Shown here: positions 1-11,806 of the stretch, piece by piece | Layout: each line of letters opens with the position of its first letter | Position numbering within the stretch: the first letter of the stretch is position 1 | Assembly (NCBI GenBank): GCA_949317995.1 | Contig: OX439037.1 | Location: 55,648,080 to 55,712,079 of the forward strand | DNA from: Acholoe squamosa | Taxonomy: Eukaryota; Annelida; Polychaeta; Phyllodocida; Polynoidae | Direction: 5' to 3' | Length of the DNA stretch: 64,000 bases | The notes under the pieces: generated by a model | Told to the model about the DNA's origin: nothing | Database searches by the model: none | Seen by the model: only the letters and a program-made list of their open reading frames with translations | Position numbers and translations under genes: made by a program

Positions 1-939
1 TCCCCTTGTAGATGCCGGTAGCAGTGTCCGAGCACACCATGACACATCCCGAGCAAATGGAGAGATATTGTCGTCCTTCAGGTGGTGAAAGTATTGCCAG
101 GCTTCTTTGCAATGCGCCGATCGGTCTGCCGAATCAATGTCCTCAGTGGAGGATGCCCTGAGGGTGACCTGAAGAGGAGCCCGGTGGGATGAATAATGTA
201 TCCCGGCACTAGGCGGACCTAATCCCCACCTAGTCCTGGTACAGACAGGTGTCTCCACCTACCGGTTGTCAGGACATTGCTTTCATAGCACAGGAGGACT
301 GAAAGCTGAGGGCAGGGTGGAGGAGGACAGGGGAGGAAAACATAGGGGTGCTAGAGTGTTCAGACAAAAAAAAAAAAGAGATAAGGAACGCCAATGCTGG
401 ATCAGTCGGAAGGTCAATGGAAATGGACAAACATAGAGAGGGGTAGGCAACTGATGGACTTTAGGAGGTACTAAGGTCAGTGTAAGCATTAATTGGTAAG
501 ATGGTAATGGAGGGAGTAGTGGCCATGGAGCGGAGCTATAAAGGACGTGAGTCCCACGCCTAATCACCAGCATCCCCCTCTTACACACATATACACCAGC
601 ATACATCCTCTTACAAGAACCCTTAATATTCCCAAAAGCCATCCTTACCGATGGAGCAGAAGGGGTGGAGATGGGTTAAGAGAACAGAGCTGCCTATTCA
701 CATTAGCCTCATCTCATAAGCCGACCTTGCGGTGTCACCCCAACACGTTGGCAGACATCAACTCGGCTACATGAGGCATTAAGATTTATCAGAGTCCGCA
801 CTAAATTAGCCTGACGTCGGTGCTCGCCTTGTGCCCTGAATAAAGTCCATATGGAAGATAGGTGGCAGACCACCCCTGCTTTTTCACATATGAAATTCAG
901 ATGGAGTTCACTTCGTATTACCTACTCTAGTCACTTGGC
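1..939. other. Non-coding stretch, no gene seen
   Basis: No recognisable gene. The longest open frame (minus strand, 283-642) runs through an A12 tract at 366-377 and has no protein-like features. I see no repeat structure beyond that tract. Confidence 0.6.
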
Positions 940-1129
940 TTAGGGCCGTTTTCCACCATCCGACAGGGTACCTCTTTCGGCCGACAGCTGCCACACTCAA
1001 CCACCTCGGCCGACAGGGCTGCCATAGGGTTCAATGATGGGGCATGGTCTCTGTCAGCCGAAAATAGCATCTACTATGGGTCTAGCGGCCGACAGAGGGG
1101 ACATATCGGGTGGTGGAAAATGGCCCTAA
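940..1129 (+). mobile_element. MITE family A, copy 1 (190 bp)
   Basis: A short non-autonomous DNA transposon. The ends are inverted: TTAGGGCCGTTTTCCACC on the left and the complement of GGGCCATTTTCCACC followed by TAA on the right. The interior repeats the motif TCGGCCGACAG, exact or near-exact, about five times in both orientations, as transposase-binding subterminal repeats often are. A second copy at 2932-3121 reads as identical over the whole interior in opposite orientation, and a worn third copy lies at 36833-37068. The trinucleotide TTA/TAA at the ends fits a PIF/Harbinger-type 3-bp target duplication, which is inference. There is no coding capacity. Confidence 0.85.
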
Positions 1130-1348
1130 CCCGTGGCACCACACCTTTATGGTAGGTGAGAGTACCAATGTGATTAATGGGTGGGAGTATGCTCGCTACT
1201 CGGAGATTGGATGCAGATACTAAGTATGAGACTCTCATTCGGCCAACATCGCCATCTCTCGTGGACGATATTGCATTTTTACCATATCGGTCTTACGGCT
1301 CTCGACAAATGCGATGGAAGGTGTAGCAAATATCAATATGAGGGAGTT

Positions 1349-1420
1349 AGAGAGAGAGAGAGGGGGAGACAGAAGGAGATGGACAGACAGACAGATTGAC
1401 AGATACAGACAGATATATAC
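1349..1420. repeat. (GA)n / (GACA)n low-complexity tract
   Basis: A purine-rich simple repeat: GA dinucleotides grading into GACA tetranucleotides. It explains the serine/leucine-rich open frames on the opposite strand. The rest of 1130-2027 shows nothing recognisable. Confidence 0.85.
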
Positions 1421-2027
1421 ACAGCCATTTAAAGACAAAGAGACATGTCGATACAGTCGGAGACAGAGGAAGAACGAGAGGGGGCATTGGTGAGAGAGGG
1501 ACAGAGAGAAGGAGAAAGACTGACTTCGTGGAGCTATTCCTCTGAATAAGAAATAACAATTTCGATAAGACTTTGGCCTGTCAGCGGTCTCATTCGCAAC
1601 AGTTGGTACTTGGCGCACTTCTTGGGGCGTGGCACGCACCAACTGTCATAACATGAGATGGAGTGGGCCCATTTCGCCGGACCCCGTCCCGCCTACAAGT
1701 GTGAAGCGTAGGGAATGAAATCTTAACCATTTAAGGATGGCAGCATATCTAAGATGGCAGGTACGCTGTTGCTATGTATCAGTGCAGTCCTGATGAAAAA
1801 AGTACAGGCAGTGCTACCCCATTTGGAGATATGGCGCAAATATTTAGATCCGGCATGTAAATGGGTCAAATTTTAATACATGCATCCAAAGGAGATGGTG
1901 CATTAAAGTGTCATTCATATCTACAATGAGCGCCTGGAAGCTCATACCGATATTACAGACCGGCATGGGGGCAGGGAAGTAGAGGCGTACAGTGGTGGAT
2001 AACTTAGGGAAGAGCAGTTAAAGAGAA

Positions 2028-2340
2028 CCAGGAGGCTGTTGCGAAAAGAAATGGAAATAAATTCTCACTGTAGCTATTTGATTTTCCAATTCTTGGCTCT
2101 TCCCCACCATGAGAATCGACTTCCCCAGAGAATTGGTTCCTACTTGAGAATTACACCCTGACTCTGGACCCCTCCTATACCACTCCTCTGACCGATTCCT
2201 TTTTTGCAACACACAAGGGAATCAATTCCTTGAGGTGAGTGAGTTCCATTTTGGGAATAGCACCTCCTACAGAATCAATTCCAAATCTTTTCGCAATGGC
2301 CTCCAGAGGGGGCAATTCAGAAAAGAAGCAACTGGTCAAT
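2028..2340. mobile_element. Fragment of the AGGCTGTTGC TIR family (family D)
   Basis: The left edge CCAGGAGGCTGTTGCGAAAAG closely resembles the ends of the elements at 40614-40992 and 54539-54922. No matching inverted end is found downstream, so the right limit is approximate and this may be a solo or truncated copy. The interior has repeated GAATTGGTTCC/GAATCAATTCC-type short palindromes. No gene is present. Confidence 0.4.
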
Positions 2341-2931
2341 GTTTGCCAAGGAAAGGTGTGCATGGTGATGACTCGAGCCTACAAGAGTGCACCTGATAGT
2401 CATGGTGCACAGATAGGGCCCTGAGAAGTTACTTACAAGGGCTACAATCCAGCATCACTCTGAAGGTCACTTCTTAATGTACTATACTGCGATCGCACGC
2501 AGCACTTCCAGTGCTCTTCCGACGGAAATCTAAATACGATTCGCAGGGAGCAGTCGTAGTATGTTAAGAAAAGAATCTACGCTTCATAATTCAATGTATC
2601 ATGCCACCCAAAGGTTTCGTGTGATACGTCTATGCAGCAAAATGTGGCAGCATGGTGAAAAATGTCCATGAAATTAGAAGTATGCACTGTGTAAATCTCT
2701 TTTTTTTTTATGAATGCAGCCCTGTTGTTTAAACGGAAAGGTTAGTAGAAAGTAGAGCAGACTGAACAGTTTACTAGGAGTGTGCAAAATATAGACAGGG
2801 TGGTCTTGGCCATGGACAGAAAGGCTGTGAGTAGCTGGGAAGTATAGACACTGTTCAAAGTGGACAGGACAGCGGCACGCACACGTGTACTTAACGGGTG
2901 GGGCGCGTGACGCAGGCTCTAAGAAACGCGT
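2341..2931. other. Non-coding stretch
   Basis: No gene or clear repeat is recognised. There is a T10 run around 2700. Confidence 0.5.
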
Positions 2932-3121
2932 TTAGGGCCATTTTCCACCACCCGATATGTCCCCTCTGTCGGCCGCTAGACCCATAGTAGATGCTATTTT
3001 CGGCTGACAGAGACCATGCCCCATCATTGAACCCTATGGCAGCCCTGTCGGCCGAGGTGGTTGAGTGTGGCAGCTGTCGGCCGAAAGAGGTACCCTGTCG
3101 GATGGTGGAAAACGGCCCTTA
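2932..3121 (-). mobile_element. MITE family A, copy 2 (190 bp, inverted)
   Basis: The same element as at 940-1129, in reverse orientation. Read base by base, the interiors match without a visible difference. GGGCC...GGCCC is flanked here by TTA on both sides, the expected duplication for a TWA target. The near-identity implies recent movement or gene conversion, and the inverted pair 1.8 kb apart could form a hairpin in a transcript. Confidence 0.85.
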
Positions 3122-4882
3122 GATGGGTGGGGTGTCTGCCTGATGTTATGTCGGTAGATATGGCTCCCCAAGGTTACAGGAGCAAGGGAGGCAGTAGATA
3201 GGGAGCAAGTAGTGATGGAGGTGAGTGGGCAAGAGGTAATATGCGGTTGGAAAAAGAAAGAGCCCGGAGCCAAGGCTGCATGTAGGAAAGAAGTTAGAAT
3301 TAAGTCGGAAATCTGTGGGCGTTGATAAGAAAGATTATATGTTACCTTGTCGCTTTTTGTGTATAATTATATAGGGAGAAAAATATGAAATTGGGTTAAG
3401 TCAGACGGATCCTTTGATTAGATACATAATTCTCATGACATCTATACACGTTTCAAGTAGACAGCAGGGAGTTATTTCAATATCGCATAGCAAAAACAAC
3501 ATGCTGTGTCAATGAATAGGCATACTGTTGCACTCTCAATGTAACAGAGGCCAATGGTACTAAATGTTAACACAACCCCACTTTTCCTGCAGAGCACAGA
3601 CCAAAAAAGCCTGTTCTAGCAGCTGTAGGTAGGTAACAGTGGTTGGTACTTTTCGGGTGCTAACATTGCTACCTAAAGAGTATACTAACATTGCTCCCTA
3701 TAGATGCCTAAAGCCAGCCCAACACTAACTTTGCAGAGAGTGTGATGTTAGGCTAAATTGAATATAGCATCGGAGAGAAGTGAATCAATTTAGATACAGG
3801 TTGATATGAGCGGCTGTTAGCTGTGGTGGACAAGAGAGGAGAGAGCAAGAAAGGCAATGAGCTGTATTTCTGAGACATAATCACTTCCAGTTCCGATTAA
3901 TCAAGATGTAGATCGTCTTTTACGCATTGGAGTCTTGACATGTTGCCACCCCTAGATCCCATTAGGATAAGTCATCCCACCTGAGACTAGTATTTAGCGC
4001 AAATGGAAGCTCCTAGTATATAATCATTTTGCTCCTATTCTTAGTGTGGTGAACAAAAGAAAATGGGTTGGATCGCTACCCAGCAGAGAGGTTCTTTTAT
4101 TACCTGTTTATGAGAGAATATGCAGTGTCTGCGAAGCCATGGCTATGTCTTTTCTTATAAATTGTATTCTTTACAGAAAGAACCAAAGTAGCAGTACATG
4201 TATTGAATTTAGTACCCCTGATGCTTATGCATATATTCAAATAAAAATATAGAGTTGAAGGGGCCCCCTCTTATCACGGGTAACTCCCTCATGCCCAGCA
4301 TTTCCTATTATAGCGTTTGTGGGGAATGCAGATACCGCCGGGGTATAATGTTTTAGGAGTTTGAATAACGTACACCCCTGTACTTTACAAGAATTATGCT
4401 TGTTCAAAGGGTAGTCTACTAGTTTCTGACTGTTGAACTGCATGTATATAAATAAATATAGACCCTTCACCTCCACAACTCACATAGGAAGTATTGTTAT
4501 GCTGCCCCTGCCTTGCCGCCACCACCCCATTTAAGACCACCCATGAGACAAACCCCAAGTTGACCACCAATCAAACGGCTTAAACTTTATGTCAATGCTA
4601 TCCCACTCTCAGACGGAGATAACATCCTACCCCCCCTCCCATACTAAAAAATCACATTGATGGACCCCCCTCCCCCGTTCTCTCCTGAGGCTGAGTGGCT
4701 GCCCGTGCCGGGGAGGGCTTTTGAAGTGTGATATTCCCGGGGAGGTGGCTGGCCGGCCGTGTGATGGAGCACCTAAACGACCACTTAACGCGATGAGCTA
4801 GAGTCCGTGTCTGGCCAACACTCCAGCCTACTTCTCCTCCTTACTTCACCCCTGCACCCCTACTGCTTCCCCTCGCAAACAC
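3122..4882. other. Non-coding stretch
   Basis: No recognisable gene. Short open frames at 4046-4252 (+) and 4237-4476 (-) have no protein features. No repeat structure is clear. Confidence 0.5.
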
Positions 4883-4933
4883 CTCTCTCTCTGTCTCTCT
4901 CTCTCTGTCTCTCTGTCTCTCTCTGTCTCTCTG

Positions 4934-4998
<65 letters not shown>

Positions 4999-5011
4999 CT
5001 CTCTCTCTCTC
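4883..5011. repeat. (TC)n microsatellite
   Basis: About 130 bases of CT dinucleotides with TGTC interruptions in the first half and two TTTC interruptions near the end. It accounts for the 83-codon Ser/Leu-rich open frame over it. Confidence 0.95.
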
Positions 5012-8000
5012 GTCTTTCAGACCCTCTCCCTTGTCAGAGCCATGTATATCTAGACTGACTATTTTTCAGTCAATATCAGTCTGTCCACTCTGATGCCTAG
5101 ATCTGTATCTCTCATGTATCCCTGATCCCGTCAATTAGTGGAGTTCAACGAATTTCCTCACCCCGCCTAGCCATAGCCAGCCCTGCTACCTAGAATAGTC
5201 CATTTCCATGCCCTGCCGCTGTCTATAGACCATACTAATGATAGCGAGGTGTCGGTGCCCTAGTAGTATATACAACGGGGGATTTGCTGAAGGCAGTCTG
5301 ACGCGCCGGTCTCTCAAACAACGTCACCCCTGACCTATCGTGTCAGCTCAGGGTGCTGCAAGTAAATACCCTGATATGCCTAGGGAGCCCCTTCCCCGTC
5401 TCCATCATACTCTGGTCTGGTTTAGGTTTGCTTCAGGCCCACATCTAATCTACCAATGCTGAGGCCAGAAATAAATTCGCTTGCACTGCCAGTGGCACCG
5501 TAATGTTTGTCTTTTATATGCCCTAAGCTAAGAGCTGGTTCAACAAAGTGATAATGACCATTCATGGATGCGTCAACCCTGCAGTGTTAGAATGGTGCAT
5601 GAAGCGCTGGCGAATCACTCAATCACAATGAAGTCAGCAACATTCACATGTTGAGAATGATTACCCCATTGCCGCCTTCAGATGAAGCTGATAGCTTGAT
5701 GGCATTATCATCAAATGTCGTTTGCGACAGCCAAATGATATTTCGACTTGGAGCGTGATTGCGTCCCGTTTAGCGACCCTGCCAACCAATCACATAGTGC
5801 CTTTACTGAATGCGCCGCGCGTAAGGCGGGAAAGGTTCTCCTCATTGCATACGACAAGATCTGACGATGCGACACCCAACGTCGCATTGCGAGCAGCACC
5901 AGTAAGCGACCGACGTATTGGACTGTCAACATCAATATGGACTTGATCAGGGAAGTGGGGTATTTGCAGATGGGCCAACTGTCAAACAAGCACAAGTAGC
6001 TGACACTGCTTGATTGCAAGAACAGACTTACACACAATTCTCTATATGCTACGTCCCCGCTTCTCCTACAAATGTAAATCGAGAAAGGATGGGAGGGGTT
6101 TCATCTCCCACTCATTGATAAGTGATGATCCCTCCACCTCGATCCTTTGTATGAAAGTATAACTGTAATAAGTGCACATCTAGCATCACCGCTATGTTGC
6201 AACATAGAGCGGTTTTTGGAAATTGCAGAAAAATCAAACCCAAACCATGGCCGGATTTGAGGGATGCAGTACGGGGATTCCAAAGGAATCCGAATTAAGT
6301 CAATGACTGTGGAGCTCAGGAAATCTAACGTTGGCTGAGCTCAATTCATTCCAGGCAAAACTACTTTCAACCCTACAAAGCCTTGAGTGAGACCGATTCT
6401 TATCACATGGCTCATTATGTTAATGATAGCAGAGATACACACACTGACTGTTTTGTAATCTCAAAAAGAAAATGATTATCACTGATATTGCCATCTGTTT
6501 CGGTGGAATACCTACTTAGATATACAGACTCTATTATTTGCGTGGGCAGTATACCAAAGTAAACTGGACATCTCAGGATGCTTCAGCAGACAACGTTGTC
6601 ATACCCCTGCTGCAATTCCTTCCCCTATGGCTTCCGTGTCTGAAAGCACAAATCAGCCTCAGGAAATTGCACCCTCTGTCAAGTAGTATTTGTGCTGGAG
6701 GTCAGAGAAGTGGCCAGGCCTCTTGTGTCTGACATTCAGGGAGAATGACATTTCAGTCGTGACCATGCTGGGATGTCCAGATTTTGACATCGACCTTGTC
6801 GGTGTGACACTCAGTGTGGAGGTCAACATGACAGTGACTGGGCTAGTGTGACAGTCGGCTGTGACAGTTAATAGGACAGCAAATATGACACTATAATATT
6901 ATTGCCACATTGCTGATTGTTATATTTTCCGCTTTGAGACTTGATCTTTGCCTTAACAAATTTCAACGAAGCCCAACATAGTTGTTATCAGACTAAGATG
7001 TCTATATGAATAATAAAATATCCTTTCTGCTGGTATAACCATTGTATATATATTCAAAGAAACTTCATCATTGTCCACTAAGACCCAGACATAGCGAGGC
7101 AAGAGTAAAAGTCTTATCTGTAAACAGCATCTGATGGGCCTCATTCTAACTTCTAAGTACCAAGTGCAAGCATAAAGTCATTTAATGTTGAATTATCATT
7201 GGCAATTGGTTGTTAACGTTACCAATCCCATTGTCAATTTTGGATAAACATTGACCTAAGTTCTGTGCAAATTGGGATACAAAACCGTCTGTTCTAATGA
7301 AGGTCCACGACTTTGTATGCAATTGGTTAACGGCGCTACTACTTGTAACAAAGTGTAATACGAGGGTAAGGGACACCCATGTGCTGCTGTAGAATTAATG
7401 TTTAACCCCTTATCATCAAGCTAAAACCTGCCCTCAGGCTGGCTATCAGCCCCTCTGAGGATAGAGGATGTTGAGATGCTACAAGAGGTGGCTCCAGCAG
7501 CAGGAGACTGTGTAACCAGTGGTATATTGCCAGTCTCAACGTAACGGCCAATCAAAGGCTCCTTATAGGCATACACCCTACAGGAGCAGTGGCCCTTTAC
7601 ATTAGTCTGTCTCTACCCTGGAGGAAATGTACACAAATTGATGTGTGGAGGAGGTGCACTTATCCCAACTGTGTAACCTCAAGTACTTAGCCCCCCCCCC
7701 TTTGGGTGGTATATAGTACCTCAAAGGCGGAAAACCTTTCAGCAGCACCCATGGGTACAGCCTTGGCCAGTAAATGCATCATGCCGACCCTACAGGACTG
7801 ATACACTCCTGACAGTTTGGCATGATGCGCCAAAGCACTGTTGGCAAGGTACTTCTAGGCGCGGCAATGGTGCATTATGACATCAAATGAATATCTGATG
7901 CACACTGTGGCCATTAAAGTGTTATGGCAGGCTGCGCTACTCTATACCACAAGCACCGGCTCCACGCTGAGAGCCCTGCATTATTCATGACCAAAGTTGC

Positions 8001-8229
8001 TAAGGTCAGATAAAAAATTCAAGTCTCCCCATCGGTAGTAATAGCTTATAATGCCCCACCCTCCTGCGTCAGGGGTGGGACTCGTGTAAAGAAAGGCCTT
8101 TTACGTGAACTGGTGGTTAATAAGGTAATGGAATGGGTTGGCAACAAATTAATGCTGACCAAGTTGAATTTCCCCAGTATCCCATGAGTCTGAACGTGGG
8201 AGGAGCTGTTGGATAGTTTCGAGCAACTC
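5012..8229. other. Non-coding stretch
   Basis: No gene is recognised. Overlapping open frames on both strands at 5711-6037 share the same DNA and look like chance frames. A C10 run lies at 7691-7700. From about 7399 the sequence contains TTAACCCCTT and several GCATCATG/CATGATGC words of the dispersed family described in Part 2. Confidence 0.5.
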
Positions 8230-8560
8230 AAATTGCTTGAAATTCGGCGAGCAGCTCGCACTTCTCGTTGTGGACTGATGGGTGTCGTCGCGCCCCCTAT
8301 CGGGTGTGGGCGGCTCTAGGCGATCCCGTGTTTTACAGACGCGGGATGCTATTTGTCCTGGCACAGGCGGCGTCAAACTGCCGACCAAACCGCCCTCAGG
8401 AGCCGTATTGGAACCGGGCTTCTCTAAGGACGCCGTCTTAAAACGCAAGCTGCCTTACTCCCTTATCAAATTTCTGCCTCTGGTCTGTTTAAACTACCCT
8501 TGGCCCTGCACAGGACCAGCCAATCCTCCAGGTATAAGGGCAACAGTATAGAGTGGAAGG
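8230..8560. other. GC- and CpG-rich island with open frames on both strands
   Basis: Locally rich in CpG compared with its surroundings, and open for about 90-100 codons on both strands (8282-8551 plus, 8149-8448 minus). It holds one copy of GAGCAGCTC (8249-8257) and a CTCF-like word (8290-8303). It could be a small CpG island, an old exon or a repeat fragment; the sequence does not decide. Confidence 0.35.
8290..8303 (-). promoter_or_regulatory. CTCF-like motif, weak
   Basis: On the minus strand this reads CCGATAGGGGGCGC. The known CTCF core is CCASYAGRKGGCRS; this matches except at positions 3 and 4. It is a sequence match only. Confidence 0.3.
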
Positions 8561-10301
8561 GCCTAGCTCCCGTAAGCCCAGCTGCCTATGCTTAGAGCCC
8601 ATAGGCTGGGCTGACGGGCCCAATCTAATTCAACTTCTTGTGGTGTTTTGAGGGTCGGGGTAAGTTGAGGGATTGCCGTGGCTTGGGACAGTGTAATGTG
8701 GGCATGTGGCACGAGCTAACCGACCAGGGTCGTTGGTTGGGTGGTGGGCGGCATGGGGTCGGTGGTGGCGCATCTCAGAGGAATGTCTATACTTTAGAGT
8801 CTCACAGGAACGAGCTCAGCCGGCCAACAGGCCATCCAGGTCATATACTCAGGTGACCTAGGCTAGAGGAAAGCTGCTCGGAGCATAAGGGCACACCTGG
8901 GCATGTCCCTGTGAGCTGCTCACACCATTCTCAGGCCCAAACTAAGCGGCCCTCAGGGAGGGTTCACTGCCGGGTCTGGAATCCAAATGAACGAAGTAAA
9001 CTTAATTCTGCTTTGGCTAATGATAGTTTGCAGTGTACGGCGTATTGCATTTTTATCAAGTATTACAAGGTTATTGCGGACAGTCATTGCCCCCAGGGTG
9101 ATGTAGGGTGGGAGATTAGTCCTCTGGCCGGATACACACTATGGGATTATATCTATAAGGCTACGTGGGACAATGTATTGACGTCCACAAACATGCTTTC
9201 CATCTGCTTGATTGATACCGGCTAGTGAGAAATCATCAATTCTAAACTACTATTTGTCTTTTACACATCAACAATATTCCTTTGCAATTTATTAAAAGAA
9301 GAAAGCATTTACCATAGTCCCCCTATTTGAATTGAAATATCCATCTTTTTGTGACATAGTTAACGAAATACCATAACTAAAGTATTACTATTTATAAGTG
9401 ATATAAAAATGTTCAACTAAATACTGTTTCTCAACTTTATGATCCGATCAAGGACCTGTTAGTCCATCTCTGGTTGGGGACCCAACGCCAAGCCTCCCTC
9501 CCAGAGGAGTCCAGCAGAAGACACCAGCACTTCCGGGTTCAAAGGTCAATGGTTGATGACGCATGTGGCCTTGGCAGAGGGATTATCAATGATGCATGCG
9601 GCCAGCTCGCATCCAGGCCTGATGGCCGGATCTGCCGTGTCAAAGTGCTTCTAAGGGAATGTTGGTTGGAGAGGTGAAGAATGGGTAACAGTTCAGTGTA
9701 CTCCCCCGGTATTGGACCTACATGCAGTCTTTTAACCTGCCACCTCACTGTGTCCTCAGTCTCCCTCACACCCAGAGATCTACATGCACCTGTGACCCTG
9801 AGCGTGGTTGTGGTGAAGAAGTAGGGAGACTAGAAAATGGTGAGATAGGGCTTTGCCTATAACTATAAGGGCCTTTATTAACTTTAGTGGTGCCTTTCGT
9901 ATGCCTATAACGTCTCGTCGCCGATGGCGTCATCGGAGCCGACGGCCCTAAAAGCCACCCGATTAAAGAGTAATCCGGGATCAGGATCAGATGGCTTGGT
10001 GGGCCGAGGTAAGTACGGGTCTGGCGTTTAGAGCAAACTTCAACACAATCCATTAAGCACCACTCCTTGCTCCTGCGGCCGTTTATACCATAGGGAGCAC
10101 ATGTTGGATGGGGGGGGGGGGCGGCTACATGGCTTTTAAAACATGACTGGCATTCTGACGACTATTTATAGTGGTCTGTTAAATTGATTGGGTATTCTGA
10201 GGGTAAGACGTGTCCAGGATATTCGACGGGAACTAATCACTGTTCAACTGGATGGGAAGACACATGCAATTGTTAAGGGGCAGTTTTGATCATCACAGGT
10301 A
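8561..10301. other. Non-coding stretch
   Basis: No gene is recognised. It contains one exact GAGCTGCTC (8913-8921), a near match at 8871-8880 and a G12 run at 10110-10121. Confidence 0.5.
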
Positions 10302-10650
10302 CAGGGGCGTAGGAAAAGGGTGGGGGCCCAGGGGGGCTCAGCCCCCCCCCCCCAATCACAGAGGAGGTGGGGCCTGAATATGTCTGCCCCCCCCCCCAAA
10401 AAAAAAAATTCAAGCCTCAACATAAATGTACAAGATTCTCCCAGCTCACCACTCATATTGGCAAAATATATCATTAAGATAGGGAAAATGGCAGCATTGG
10501 ATAAAGATAAGGCATCAAGGAATACTCTTTTATATAAATCCCATTAAACCATGCATCAGCACCAGGCCATTCAATCCGATAATTCATGGTGGCTGGGGTG
10601 GAGGCCCCCTGCCCCCCCCCCTAAATGAAGATTTGTTTCCTACGCCTCTG
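10302..10650. mobile_element. hAT-like MITE with CAGGGGCGTAGG ends
   Basis: The left end CAGGGGCGTAGGAAA is mirrored by TTTCCTACGCCTCTG on the right. CAGNGGCG-type termini with internal poly-C/poly-G are typical of short hAT-superfamily derivatives in invertebrates (established pattern). The interior holds C12, C11, A11 and C10 runs. A clear 8-bp target duplication is not visible; CAGGT occurs next to both ends. A right-end fragment of the same family lies at 29371-29408, and a related shorter element at 50486-50648. Confidence 0.7.
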
Positions 10651-11600
10651 CAGGTCAATCCATACATGTATCTACTTCTTTATCTTTCATCAAAAATGCT
10701 GTTGTAGAGGAAGTGATTAAGCGGCCTACATATAGGCTCATATGATAACATATCAACTGCATCTGCTCCCCAACAATAGCATCTCTGGAAAAACAAGTAA
10801 ATTCTCCTTTGTTTTTTGCCATGTTCTTGTTTCAGGCTATCTAGACGATGCATGGCCCCTCCTCTGTGTTGCCAGTGTGAACTGCAGTTCCTGAAAAAGA
10901 CGAACGTGGAATGCCATGACCAATGCTGAGCTCTGAGCTCTTTGACCCACTGTAGAAATACGTCACTAAACATGCAGTAAGGGCCCGCCCTTTTATATTA
11001 CTACCCACTCGAGTGTGTTCAGCATGAGAAGATGGCACTACAGACCTTTTTAACAATCCACTGACTTTCATCTGACCCTGCGATAAGTGAAGACTAATGA
11101 CCCAAACATTGGCTACGTCCAAAGACACATCATACGTGCAGCTGGAGCCAGGAGTATATACTTGGCCATCCATATAATCCGATATACAGCTATCTACTCA
11201 TGGGCATGCAGCAGAGAAAATCTCCAACCAAGATGGAAATCAATGCCAAGCAGAAACTGGTCCATCCTTGACAGGGCCGTGCTACAACCCCTCCCCATAA
11301 CATCCCTGCCTCCCATACTCCTTCCACAGCACCACCAGATGACTGATATGTTCCAAATCCATAGTCATATCGACTTGTAGCCATGACTTCTATAGCCTGC
11401 AAGATATATCTGAGAACAAGTGAGCAGGATTTAGTATAGGCTCTACAGATAGATCCTGTGATCCACTCTTATAGCTGCCCTGCCCTGGAGGAGACCGATG
11501 GTTGAGGGTCGAGTACTGTCTGCATAGCGGCAGCTACAGTTACTGTTACCCTGATTAAAATGCACAGGAGAGGGCTTGGTGAATCCAACCCTAATGGTAC
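10651..11600. other. Non-coding stretch
   Basis: No gene or repeat is recognised. Overlapping short open frames occur on both strands at 10680-11402, none with protein features. Confidence 0.5.
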
Positions 11601-11806
11601 ATTCCTTGTCACTGTCCTGAGCGGGAACGATGAGCATTTCTAACATTAACCCTTCAAATGACGGCTCTCTGTCAATGTGTCCCTTTGTCGTAATTATGCA
11701 TAACATTCCTTGTCACTGTCCTGAGCGGGAACGATGAGCATTTCTAACATTAACCCTTCAAATGACGGCTCTCTGTCGATGTGTCCATTTGTTGTAATAA
11801 GACATA
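11601..11806. repeat. 103-bp tandem duplication
   Basis: Two adjacent copies (11601-11703 and 11704-11806), nearly identical. Each contains CATTAACCCTTCAAATGACGG, so the duplicated piece includes an end of the dispersed TTAACCCTT family. Confidence 0.85.

Noticed and set aside
5711-6037. Overlapping frames on both strands in a locally GC-rich patch
   Set aside because: Open on both strands at once with no protein features.
8282-8551. Frame with TGGVK...KRKLPY reminiscent of histone H3
   Set aside because: Only the short words TGGVK and RKLP agree, with a gap between them; nothing before or after aligns to H3, so chance is more likely.
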